Translations under genes and position numbers: made by a program
Shown here: in pieces, positions 13,108 through 23,921 of the stretch
Position numbering within the stretch: position 1 is the stretch's first letter
Layout: every line of letters begins with the position of its first letter
Assembly (NCBI RefSeq): GCF_037038585.1
Contig: NC_092523.1
Coordinates: forward strand, 3,043,001 to 3,107,000
Reading direction: 5' to 3'
Source of the DNA: Patagioenas fasciata
Taxonomy: Eukaryota; Chordata; Aves; Columbiformes; Columbidae
DNA length: 64,000 nt
Notes under the pieces: model-generated
Databases searched by the model: none
The model's input: the letters and a program-made list of their open reading frames with translations, nothing else
What the model was told of the DNA's origin: nothing

Positions 13108-13751
13108 CATCCCACATTTTGGAAGGATCATATTCCTGGTGACCAGGAGGCACAAAGCTGAAGTGCAAGTGATGGAGGTGCCCGCTCACATCTGTAGGTG
13201 CCTCCCTGCAAGTATAAACCGTAATTCTTTGTCATTAAGAACGCCAATGCTGTTCTCTTTTATCCAAAGGCCCTTTGACGTCACTGTTTTCTTCCCCTAT
13301 TGCTGCTTTATTTGTTTCTCCTCTTTCCTGCTAACAACCACACAGAGATGCCAGCCACCTTTTCCGGATGCTTTCCTTCCGTGACCTTTGAATACTTTTA
13401 TATCCATTGATCAAATGTTTGAGCAAGGAGGGAGGGAGGCAGATAAAGGTGTTTTGTGGGTTGATTTATATCTTATTGATGGGATTCTCTCTCCAGTGCT
13501 TTTGATACACTGACTGAAGCATATCGATCTCTCTGGCTGTATTTTTCCCCCTGAGCCTCCCTTCCTACCAACCGTCTGCACAGCGGGTTTGTTTTCATGT
13601 GCTGACGGTACCGATACTGATGGGTGTGTGTGAGCATCCACCAGATTAATTTGCAGAACTGCAATGCAGGTAGCGACGAGATTGTTCTAGAAAAACGTTA
13701 GGGCTGCTGAACTGTAGAATTGTTTTTCTTCCCAGCTCAGTCTTTTAGGAA
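13108..13751. other. Intergenic sequence, no gene seen
   Basis: Single-copy DNA between two CR1 copies. The CRE palindrome is the only notable site. Confidence 0.6.
13276..13283. promoter_or_regulatory. Perfect cAMP-response element palindrome
   Basis: TGACGTCA, the full CREB/ATF site, lies in non-repeat DNA far from any recognised promoter. About one is expected by chance in 64 kb, so a function is uncertain. Confidence 0.2.
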
Positions 13752-14000
13752 GATGGTTTTTAATAGTTTTAAATCAAAGGAGGGGAGATTCAGGGTAGAC
13801 ATGAGGAAGAAATTGTTGGCCCTGAGGGTGATGAGAGCCTGGCCCAGGTTGGGCAGAGAGGTGGTGGATGAACCATCCCTGGAGACATCCCAGGCCAGGC
13901 TGGACGGGGCTCTGAGCAACCTGAGCTGGTGAAGATGTCCCTGCTCATGGCAGGGGTGGCACTGGGGGAGCTGGGAAGGTCCCTTCCTATCCAAACTATT
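13752..14000 (+). mobile_element. CR1 LINE 3' fragment with a shared 3' flank
   Basis: 5'-truncated near TGGTTTTTAATAG. The body carries TTGTTGGCCCTGAGG, a variant seen elsewhere in the window only at 21531. The tail is short (TATTCTATGACTGTA) and passes into the 67-bp flank also found after that copy. Confidence 0.95.
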
Positions 14001-14091
14001 CTATGACTGTACGGAAAACCCCAGGCACTCCAATGTACTAATTTCAGATGTTAAATTTAGATTTCAGCTCAACCTATCCTATGATTCTACG
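14001..14091 (+). repeat. 67-bp CR1-linked flank plus a second CR1-like terminus
   Basis: 14001-14067 equals 21865-21931 except for three substitutions and no gaps. It includes ACGGAAAACCCCAGGCACTC. It is followed by CCTATGATTCTACGAA, which itself looks like a CR1 3' end. The whole may be a transduced 3' segment. Confidence 0.85.
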
Positions 14092-15352
14092 AAGAAAGGG
14101 CATTGGGACCATCCTGCGGCTGCCAACAGCCCAAGGAGCAAGTCAATGGAGAGAAGAGGGGAGGAAACTTGCTGTCCCATTAACCCAGTCTGGAATACCA
14201 GGTATTTCACACTGTGTCCCCTCAGCCCATACAGGACCATTGCTTCGGTGTCACATTAGGGGACATGGTGGGATGCACTGGTTGGGGATGAAGCTGAGGA
14301 CTCAATGACTTGGCAGCACTGGCAGATCTCCGTGTTATTTCCAAAAGCTGGATAGATGAGAAGCCCAATTTTCCAGCTCACATCCCAGCCCATCATTGTC
14401 TCGATTAGTCTAAATATTCTTTGTTTCCTGCCCTAAATGACCGGGTGTGCTCCTCCACTGCATTTCTCTCAAGCCCAGTATGTAAATCATCTCTAATCAT
14501 CAGTGGTTATAGGGAGGGGACAATTTCAGCATGAAAAATGCCACACTTCCAAATCAGGTTCTTGCTCTGAGTCAGAGAAAACATTGCAACCTCTCCTGGA
14601 GAGAACCACCTAAAATCCCCCAAACCTTCTGGTCAATCAAAACGTTCTGTTTCTATTTTGACTCCTTTTTTTTTTTTATTTCAGTAGGCAAGACACTGAA
14701 ATAAAAAACCCTCCTGAAATGAAAAATGAAAAGGCTTCACTCTTGAATGTTAAATTGTTCTGGTTTGATACCTTTAAAACACTCATAAGCTGCTTATATA
14801 TATATAAAAATATGTATTTTTAAGCTGTGTTTTAATTAAATCTTCAGTCTCAGGGAAGCTCACCTCTTTGATATGCATCAACAATCATTTCACCCTGGAC
14901 CACTAAGAATTACTGTCTGTAGAGAATACGGATCTGAAGGATTTGCCTCGCATCCTGCAGATATAGGCTGCTTTTCCATCCCTCCAAATTGCGGGCAAGG
15001 CCAGCACAGGCAGACTTTCCCTGCACAGACCCGTCCTCCCTCCAAAGCCAACAGGACCAAAGCAAACTCTGCTCCAGAGATGCTCCCATCTTGCTTGAAG
15101 GTCCTGGTGCCTTCAGAGGTTGGTGCCTTCAAATGCCAGAGGGCAGGTGGAGCTGTAAGTGAGCAGCCATGGAGGAAGAACAGCTCTTGATATCACTCAA
15201 CTGGGACTTGAAGCAAGTGGGCTACTGGGATATTCAACAAGTCTGCTCATGGGAGGTGCTGGAGTAATGAAATCCAGGCTACAGCCATTCTTTGGGTTCG
15301 TTTCTTGGTGCAAACCCAAAACAGAGGAGAAGCACAACCTGGGTCTCTCAAG
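14092..15352. other. Intergenic sequence, no gene seen
   Basis: AT-rich single-copy DNA with poly-T and (TA)n runs. I see no exon. Confidence 0.6.
14790..14820 (+). repeat. Short (TA)n/A-rich simple repeat
   Basis: TATATATATATAAAAATATG within an AT-rich spacer. A poly-T/poly-A pair lies about 100 bp upstream (14665-14710). Confidence 0.8.
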
Positions 15353-15482
15353 GCCAGGCTGGACGGGGCTCTGAGCAACCTGAGCTGGTGAAGATGTCCC
15401 TGCCCATGGCAGGGGTGGGAATGGATGAACTTGGAATGTCCCTTCAACCCAAATTATTCTGTGATTCTAGGATTCTATGATA
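15353..15482 (+). mobile_element. CR1 LINE 3' fragment (about 130 bp)
   Basis: Only the last part of the 3' region remains (AGGCCAGGCTGGACGGGGCT) plus the tail ATTCTGTGATTCTAGGATTC. Confidence 0.93.
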
Positions 15483-15978
15483 AATTGCACGTTTGCTTGT
15501 GAGTTATTTCAAAATGCCCAGTTTGCCCTTTGAGAGTGAAATATCTCCTCGGTGATTTAAATATAAGGTAAATGGTTCAGAGGCTCTGTGAAACGGGTTT
15601 TTCTGGGGCAGGGAAGAATTTCATACCATGCTGGTAGATGCTAAAGGTCACTTTCTGATAATATTTACACAGACTAAATGAAGCAATTAAAATAAGCAAT
15701 CTGCTGCCCTTATCTCTCACAGGAGACTGTCCCAGCAGTGGAAATAACTTATTCAGTGGGAAAAAACCTCCTTGGAAGTGCCTGTTTAATTGGCCAGCTG
15801 AGGCCCTGCCTAATTGGAGCCTCTATTTTTGCTGACATTTCTGGTGCAAGGCGAAGCAAAATGCTCTTTTGAACCCTGGTTCTCCAGGGTTGCTCCATTG
15901 CCTGTGCAAACTCAGAGGGTTTGGACATTCCCATACAATGCTAGAGGCAAGAAGCTGCCTGCAGGCTTCTTTTCATAG

Positions 15979-16662
15979 CAGAAAGGGACGTGGGGGTCCT
16001 GGGGACAGCAGGGTGACCATGAGCCAGCACTGGGCCCTTGTGGCCAGGAAAGCCAATGGTACCTGGGGTGGATTAGAAGGGGGTGGTCAGTAGGTCAGAG
16101 AGGTTCTCCTGCCCCTCTGCTCTGCCCTGGGGAGACCACAGCTGGAATATTGTGTCCAGTTGTGGCCCCTCAGCTCCAGAAGGACAGGGAACTGCTGGAG
16201 AGAGTCCAGCGCAGCCACCAAGATGCTGAAGGGAGTGGAGCATCTCCCGTGTGAGTAAAGGCTGAGGGAGCTGGGGCTCTGGAGCTGGACAAGAGGACAC
16301 TGAGGGGGGACTCATTAATGGGGATCAATATGGAAAGGGGCAGTGTTGGGAGGATGGAGCCAGGCTCTTCTCGGTGACAACCAGTGGTAGGACAAGGGGC
16401 AATGGGTTCAAACTGGAACACAGGAGGTTCCACTTAAATTTGAGAAGAAACTTGTTCCTGGTGAGGGTGTCAGAGCCTGGCCCAGGCTGCCCAGGGAGGT
16501 TGTGGAGTCTCCTTCTCTGCAGACATTCAAACCCGCCTGGACACCTTCCTGTGGAACCTCAGCTGGGTGTTCCTGCTCCATGGGGGGATTGCACTGGATG
16601 AGCTTTCCAGGTCCCTTCCAACCCCTGACATTCTGGGATTCTGGGATTCTGTGACTCTGTCT
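15979..16662 (+). mobile_element. CR1 LINE fragment, about 680 bp
   Basis: Covers the region after the reverse transcriptase (GGGGTCCTGGGGACAGCAGG) to the tail ATTCTGGGATTCTGTGACTC. The ORF2 remnant [20 protein letters not shown] is followed by a frameshift shared with its sister copies. Confidence 0.97.
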
Positions 16663-17704
16663 GAAACTATTTCTAACCCTTATTCCCATCACCAGCACAT
16701 CCTCACAGCTGCAGCGTGGTGGTCTGAGCCAGGCAAATTGACCATCAGTCAATGCCGTGATCATAGACATCAGTGGCTGGATGGCTGAAGGGGAGAAAAT
16801 GAGATCACAAAGGTGCTCCCAGCCCATTCACGTGGGAGATGAGACACAAAAGGTGAATCCCAGGTGGGTTGGAAACCAATGGTGAGACCCCAGTGACTGC
16901 CAGGGGTTAATTCTCATTCCTCAGGGGAGCCAAGCACAGAGAACGCTCCATTTAGCTGGATCAGAAATCTGCGGGAAGAAAACAGATTGGAAGTTGGCTG
17001 CCACGTTGAATTTGCCTTATGTTGCACTTATCACACTGTTGACACTATATAAATAATAGCATTTTATGATTTATTTATGAACGAGCCTGGAGGTGACCTC
17101 CAGCTGTAGACTCGTGAAGCTGCAATAATCACACAGACATTTGGATATTGATCTGTCGGCGAAAATGAAATCTGTGGAGCTGGCACCAAAAGAAATTAAA
17201 AAGGGGGGGCTGATTTTTTTGGAAGCTTGATTGTGTGGGGAAAAGGCCAGGGATCTCTCATCAGGATGGCCATGGGAAAATCAGCTGTGGGGAGGCACCA
17301 CAGCAATGGGGCTGGGCAGGTGGTCAGGATTGCTGTTAGATCAAGTTCAAAAGAAGGAACTGAAGGAGATGTTGCTTCCCGTGGTCAAAAATCCCCATGT
17401 AGTAAGGAATGAACATAGTAGAGACAATGCTGGGTGGTGCATAAGGGCTAATATCTACAAGCATTGCAGCAGAAGTCCCCATGTCATGTGTGCACCTTTC
17501 TGCCTCCCTGCCTTGGATCTCCTTGGAGAGTTCAGCTGAGGGCTCAGCACTAAGGTCTAAAGGGATCAGTCCTCACACCCATGTCCTCCAACAGCCTTGG
17601 GGAAGTAGAAGACAAATGTGGTAGAGCTCCTCCGTGAAAAGACATCAGAGACTCAGCCAAAACCTAGAGACCCAAAGATCTCCCTCGGGGGAGGCCTTCT
17701 CTTT
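16663..17704. other. Intergenic sequence, no gene seen
   Basis: Single-copy DNA. I see no repeat or exon. Confidence 0.6.
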
Positions 17705-18021
17705 CTCTACAACTGCCTGAAAGGAGGTTGGAACATGGAGTGTGTTGGTCTCTTCTCCCAAGTAGCAAGTGATAGGAGGAGAGGAAACGGCCTCAAGTTG
17801 CACCAGGGAAGGTTCAGATTGGATACTAGGAAAAATTTCTTCATGGAAACGGTTGTGAAGCGTTGGAACAGGCTGCCCAGGGCAATGGTGGAGTCACCAT
17901 CCCTGGAGGGGTTCAAGAGACATGTAGATGAGGTTCTTAGGGACATGGTTTAGTGCTAGAGTTAAGTCATGGTTGGACTCGATGATCCTGAGGGTCTCTT
18001 CCAACCTACATAATTCCATTC
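17705..18021 (+). mobile_element. CR1 LINE 3' fragment
   Basis: Encodes an uninterrupted ORF2 end on the plus strand ([20 protein letters not shown], then [10 protein letters not shown] and stop). The tail merges into the ATTCT microsatellite. Confidence 0.96.
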
Positions 18022-18158
18022 TTTTCTATTCTATTCTATTCTATTCTATTCTATTCTATTCTATTCTATTCTATTCTATTCTATTCTATTCTATTCTATT
18101 CTATTCCATTCCATTCCATTCCATTCCATTCCATTCCATTCCATTCCATTCTATTCTA
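18022..18158 (+). repeat. Pentanucleotide microsatellite (ATTCT)n then (ATTCC)n
   Basis: About 137 bp of ATTCT units switches in one step to ATTCC units and ends with two ATTCT units. It begins at the 3' end of the CR1 copy at 17705-18021, so it most likely expanded from that element's octamer tail. Confidence 0.97.
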
Positions 18159-18987
18159 AAAACCCACCGCATTTCACTCGAATTAACTGAACATCCCAGA
18201 CACCAACTTGGAAGTCTGGAAATTCATGATTTGTTTTATTTTTCCTGTGGTACCTATTGATGTGGTTGCAAGTCACACCACATTGGGAAGTTGTCAACAC
18301 TTGTTTTCCTTAAGAGCCACCAGACTGCCTACATGGGACAACTTGTGAATTACTCAGGATGGGGAAGAGCCAAGGGGACTGTTGACCTCACCCCCCCTAC
18401 CTTCTGTCCATGTTCTACTCGCCCAAATCCACCCTGCATCCAAATCTGGATGCAGCGATGGCCAGGGTTGGCATCTGCTGGACCACAAGCCAGTGTCTCC
18501 ACCAGCCAGACCAGTCTCGCTGGTTCTTTGGTGTGATTAATGCTGACAGCCCAGATCTCCTCTCTGCAGCTCCCGCAGAGCTGGGGAAGCAGAGCTTCCT
18601 GCTGATTATTTATAGGGCACATCATTATTTATGTTCTACTTATCTTGCTACTGTCATCATGCGAACTGCATTTCATCATCACAAGTTAATGACGGTGGCT
18701 CTGTGATGGATCTTCCTTTGCACCTTCTCAACCAGGCACAATTTCTTTTTTTGGCCTGTGCAAACGTAAAAAAAAAAAAAAATAAAACTGATTTTCATTT
18801 CACGGTTGCTTCTCTGCTTTCCTGTGCTGTTTTCTTCTTATAATTGCAACCAGTGTTTATTCCCTGCAGTTTGGAAGGGGGTTTGCTGTAGAAGGTGCCA
18901 GCACTCCTGGATCTAAGTGGCTTGGGGAAGAACCAAGCAGTCTGTGCTCAGAAGGTGAATCAAAACTAGCGTGGTCAGCAGGACAAG
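18159..18987. other. Intergenic sequence, no gene seen
   Basis: Single-copy DNA with one poly-A run. Confidence 0.6.
18767..18784 (+). repeat. Poly-A run
   Basis: About 16 A, then TAAAA. No retrocopy sequence is recognisable upstream of it. Confidence 0.8.
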
Positions 18988-19570
18988 GGCAGTGATCCTT
19001 CCCCTGTGCTCTGCACTGGGGAGGCCACACCTGGAGTGTTGTGTTCAGTTCTGGGCCCCTCAGGTCAGGAAAGAGATTGAAGTGCTGGAGCGGGTCCAGA
19101 GAAGAGCAACAAGACTGGGGAAGGGACTTGAGCACAAGCCCTATGGGGAGAGGCTGAGGGAGCTGGGCTTGTTCAGTCTGGAGCAGAGGAGGCTTAGAGG
19201 TGAGCTCAGCACTCTCTAGAACGACCTGAAGGGCAGTTCTAGCCAGGGGGGATTGGGCTCTTCTCCCAGGCAGTCAGCAATAGGACAAGGGGGCATGGGC
19301 TTCAACTCTGCCAGGGGAAACTGAGGCTGGAGATGAGAAAGCAATTCTGTGCAGGGAGAGTGGTCAGCATTGGAATGGCTGCCCAGGGAGGTGCTGGACT
19401 CACCGGCCCTGGAGGCTTTTAAACTGAGATTGGCCATGGCACTTAGTGCCATGATCTGGTCAATGGAGTGGAGTTGGACCGAGGGTTGGACTGGATGATC
19501 TCTGAGGGCTTTTCCAACCCAGTCCATTCTGTGTGATTCTGTAATTCTGTGATTCTGTGATTTTGTGATA
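18988..19570 (+). mobile_element. CR1 LINE fragment, about 580 bp, distinct subfamily
   Basis: Begins at TGCACTGGGGAGGCCACACC, encodes [20 protein letters not shown] then [19 protein letters not shown], and ends in repeated GATTCTGTGATTCTGTGA. The [11 protein letters not shown] wording sets it apart from the other copies here. Confidence 0.96.
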
Positions 19571-21530
19571 TGAAACCCCTTTATTTCTCCAAAGCTGGTG
19601 GGACAAGCCCAGAAATCATCTGAGCAAAGTGATCGGAATAGGCCTTGGCACTCATGCGTAGAAGGAGGAGCATGGGGAGTGCGACATCTCCAGCTCTCCC
19701 TGCTGTCAGTGGATTATTATCAAGTCAATTAATCTGTCACTCAAAAAAACCTCAGTACATGTAAATCGACCCAGATTCCACACTGGCATCAGTCCCTCCA
19801 TACCCAGCAGGCGCTGGAGTTACTTTTCCTTCATGTTTTATGCTCTGTTATTAATGGGAGAATGAAAAAAATGTGGTTTTGCTTTTGCAGATGACAGCTA
19901 GTGAAAGAGGTACAAAAAACAGCAGATGAAAGATTAAGTATGTTTATTTATGTAACATTATTTTGTGTCTGTGGGTTATTTACCCAAACAGTAACTCCGT
20001 AAAACTACCACCCTCGAAGATACACAGCAGTTTATTTAATCACTAACTTAAAACCAGATGTTTTGTTGATGTGTGCTTAAAATATCCCCAAGTAACCAAT
20101 GTATTATTGTAGTTCTGACCCAAGACAACAGGATTTCTAGTCATTAGTAGTATCAGTAGGGCTATTATTTAGGACAATTCATTACTGAATGCTTCTTTAA
20201 TATTGCTTTTGTTCCTGCAAAAAACACACAAAATGACACATTCCACAACGCAACATAAAAGGCCGTGAATAAACCTGACTGGAGGGTGGATTTGTCTGTG
20301 TTTCATAGGCACCAGGAGAATGATAAATAGCTGGTCCTTCCTAAATCTGCCCAGGAACTGCACCCTCACTCAAACCTCCTTGGACCACAGATGCTGCAAA
20401 TCCAGCAAAATTGCAGAGTGGTTTTGAGGGATGGGAAGGAGCAAAGGGGATAAAACAGAAGGTGCTAGGGAGGAGGTTTGCTTTTAAATTGCTAAGAACC
20501 ATGCAGGAGGGTAGGTGTCATATGCAACACCTTCTCAAGCATCCTTCGGGAAAGCAGTGTGCTGCCCACCTCCCTTTTGTTTGTGAGCCTGGAAAAGCCA
20601 TCTTTCCTTTTCATTTCCCTCTCCCATCCCGTTAGGACTGTGCCTGTTTTGACTTATTTTTTGCTTGAAGCACAGGTGCTGGCTTCTCAGCTGCTGTCCC
20701 AGTTTACCAGAGCTTTTAGCCTCACGGGAACAACCTGTCTCCAAAGCTACCGGAGCATCTCACAAAGCCGTAGGCACCGGTGATGCGAAGTGTGTGGTGG
20801 CTCAGGGTGCTGTGCTCAGATCCCAGATGGTCCCGGCATGAGTCAAACCAAACAAGATCTGTTTTATTCCCCCTCTCCAAACAATAAGTTTTAAAAACTT
20901 CTCTGACCTTGCAGGGGGATTTGTTTCATTTTCTGTGTTCTGTGGTGCTTTTGGCAAAGAGGCAGGTCCTCCAAAAACCCTCCCTCATCTGGTCTTCTCC
21001 TCCATCCACCCCAGGGTTAGTGATTAAGTGCCACCCGTCACAGTTTGCTCCCTTTTTGCCTAGAACATCAAGTAGCTCTGGGACACCAAAACCTTGGCCT
21101 GTGAGTAATATCAGAGGGATTTGAAGGCATCCCATCACCTGAAACCTTGGAGACTATTGATATTTTTAATAGCTGGCCACCTCCAAGGGTTCTGGACCAC
21201 ACACTGTCCTTTCCCTGTACAGATTGTACATACACTCCCTCCTGCTTCATCCACAAACCCTGCTAAAAGCCTTCTCCTTGCTCATTTATGCTGTTTGTTC
21301 CTCCTGTGCAATTCTTGTTTTATAAAACCACCCATCCAATTGACTGCGCTATCGACATTTGAAGTGAGGCATTTGCAATGAGTGATGCATCGTCCTCCTG
21401 GGAGGCAGTTTGTGTTCCACCATCCTCCTCCTCCTCTCGCTCCCTGCAACACAACCCTTACGGTGAGTATGATCTGCATCGGAATAACCTGAATCTGGCT
21501 GAGATTGGTGAAAAATATCAGGTCTCAGCA
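19571..21530. other. Intergenic sequence, no gene seen
   Basis: AT-rich single-copy DNA. A donor-like ACG|GTGAGTATG at about 21460 has no supporting exon. Confidence 0.6.
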
Positions 21531-21864
21531 TGGAGAAGCTCTGGGGAGACCTTTCTGTACTTAAAAGGGGCCAATAAGAAAGATGGGGACAGGCTTCCAG
21601 CAGGGCCTGTTGTGATAGGACATGAGTGATGGTTTTAAATTAAAGGAGGGAGATTCAGGCTGGACATGAGGAAGAAATTGTTGGCCCTGAGGGTGGTGAG
21701 AGCCTGGCCCAGGTTGGGCAGAGAGGTGGTGGATGAACCATCCCTGGAGACATCCCAGGCCAGGCTGGACGGGGCTCTGAGCAACCTGAGCTGGTGAAGA
21801 TGTCCCTGCTCATGGCAGGGGGGGCACTGGGGGGCTGGGAAGGTCCTTTCCCACCCAAACTGTC
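21531..21864 (+). mobile_element. CR1 LINE 3' fragment, partner of 13752-14000
   Basis: Longer at the 5' side than its partner (starts near GGAGAAGCTCTGGGGAGACC) and has the same TTGTTGGCCCTGAGG variant and the same odd tail CCTATGACTGTA. Confidence 0.95.
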
Positions 21865-21931
21865 CTATGACTGTACGGAAAACCCCAGGCACTCCAATTT
21901 ACTGATTTCACATGTTAAATTTAGATTTCAG
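21865..21931 (+). repeat. 67-bp CR1-linked flank, second copy
   Basis: Gap-free match to 14001-14067 with three differences, then unrelated sequence. Confidence 0.85.
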
Positions 21932-22085
21932 ATCCTGAAAACCTTTGATATAAATTGCATTTGTGTCTTCATTTGGATGGTGTACTTTTCATCATGACCA
22001 TGAATGATCTCTTCTTAATGTCACAGCATAACACCCTGCAATGTCTGTCACAAGAGATTACTGCTGTATGATGCCACTATGTTGT

Positions 22086-22602
22086 AGAATCATTATAGAA
22101 TCAATTCATTTTGGTTGGAAAAGACCCTCGAGATCATCCAGTCCAACCATAACCCACCCCTGGCACTGCCCCATGTCCCTGAGAACCTCATGTCCGTCTG
22201 TCCAACCCTCCAGGGATGGTGACTCCAGCACTGCCCTGGGCAGCCTGTTCCAATGCCCCACAGCCCTTTGGGGAAGAAATTGTTCCCCACATCCAACCTC
22301 AACCTCCCCTGGTGCAACTTGAGGCCGTTTCCTCTGCTCCTGGCGCTTGTTCCTGGGGAGCAGAGCCCGACCCCCCTGGCTCCAAGCTCCTTTCAGGCAG
22401 TTCAGAGATCAGAAGGTCTCCCCTCAGCTCCTGTTCTCCAGCTGAACCCCCAGGTTCCTCAGCCGCTCCCATCACACTTGTGCTCCAGCCCCTCACCAGC
22501 TCCGTTCCCTTCTCTCAACTCGCTCCAGCACCTCAAGGCCTTTCTTGGCGTGAGGGACCCAAAACTGACACAGGATTCGAGGTTTGGCCTCTACCAGTGC
22601 CA
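22086..22602 (-). mobile_element. CR1 LINE fragment, about 515 bp
   Basis: Reversed tail and 3' region running into older ORF2 sequence (GGCGTGAGGGACCCAAAACT). Sister of 9886-10282. Confidence 0.95.
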
Positions 22603-23576
22603 TGTGTGGTAACTCTTCATGCAACAGATGAAATTAAGTATAACATCCCTATCCCTACCTCTGCTCTGCCTTTTCATCTCCCAGGCAAACCTCCATCCAC
22701 GACTCCACTTTTTCAACCCTTAACCTTAATTAGAAAATTAATACATTGTCCATGCAAAACATGGGCAATTTCTGCTTGTTTTCCTGGACTCTGATTACAT
22801 TTGCAGGGTTCAGTGGTCTTCCCCAACAAGCAGACCCAAGAGCTGCAAATCGCTATGGGACAACCTCTGTGTGAGCAGGACCTGGTGTGGGATGTGCCCG
22901 TCCCCAGAGGGAGCGACCCAGGTTTTCTGAGCCCAAATCCACAGGTGGGGAGCGGTGTAAGGTACCTGGTGGCTTTGCAAAGCTTTTCTGAGGTGAAACA
23001 TCTGCTCAGGTCACTGTCTGCACTGTTCATGCACTGATGCACCGAGCCACGCTGCTGGGCTTGCAGAGAGTTCACAAGGGTTGAGCTTGAAAAGGGTGAA
23101 AATTGGACCTGTGGGATTGACTCATGGAGTTGTAGGGGATTTCACCTTTCATTTTAGGATTAATATGTAAATATCCAGTCATATATGTCACTGTAAAAGC
23201 TGCCGGGCCGTGGTTAAGGGTGTGATGCTGAGCTGTCTCCACCAGCTAACAGCTTACAGTGCTGCCAGATGGGCATGGCTGGGAGAGCCTGGTTGAGAGG
23301 AGAGACAGATGGCAGGATGGGACCGACTGGGTCACAGCTCAGCTGTGCAGGGACACAGCACTGTCGCATGAGGCTGCAGATCCTGAGCTATGAGCAGAAA
23401 AACATGAAAGGCTGAGGAGGGCGGGCAGCACGCAAGCAAGGGAGGTCCTGATAGTCTGGGTGAAGTTCCTGCTGGTCCCAGGTCCTCTGCAAACCTCCAG
23501 CTTGGTCCCACATGCTCAGTAGGGAGCAGAGCACCAGTGGCTGCTCCTAGGAAGCACTGAAAGGGGCTAAACTTGT
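22603..23576. other. Intergenic sequence, no gene seen
   Basis: Single-copy DNA with a 78-codon frame at 22801-23037 that I cannot link to any gene. Confidence 0.55.
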
Positions 23577-23921
23577 TGCAGCCTTTCAGTACTTAAAAGG
23601 AGACTATAAGAAAGATGGGGACAGACTTTTGAGCAGGGCCTGTTGGGATAGGACAAGGGGTGATGGTTTTAAACTAAAGGAGGGAGATTCAGGCTGGACA
23701 TGAGGAAGAAATTGTTGTCCCTGAGGGTGGTGAGAGCCTGGCCCAGGTTGGGCAGAGAGGTGGTGGATGAAGCATCCCTGGAGACATCCCAGGCCAGGCT
23801 GGACGGGGCTCTGAGCAACCTGAGCTGGTGAAGATGTCCCTGTCATGGCAGGGGTGGCACTGGGGGAGCTGGGAAGGTCCCTTCCAACCCAAACCATTCT
23901 ATGATTCTATGAGTCTATGAA
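23577..23921 (+). mobile_element. CR1 LINE 3' fragment
   Basis: Begins TGCAGCCTTTCAGTACTTAA and ends in ATTCTATGATTCTATGAGTC. Typical tail and TTGTTGTCCCTGAGG body. Confidence 0.96.

Noticed and set aside
21450..21480. Splice-donor-like ACG|GTGAGTATG as an exon end
   Set aside because: No acceptor or coding frame upstream that makes an exon.
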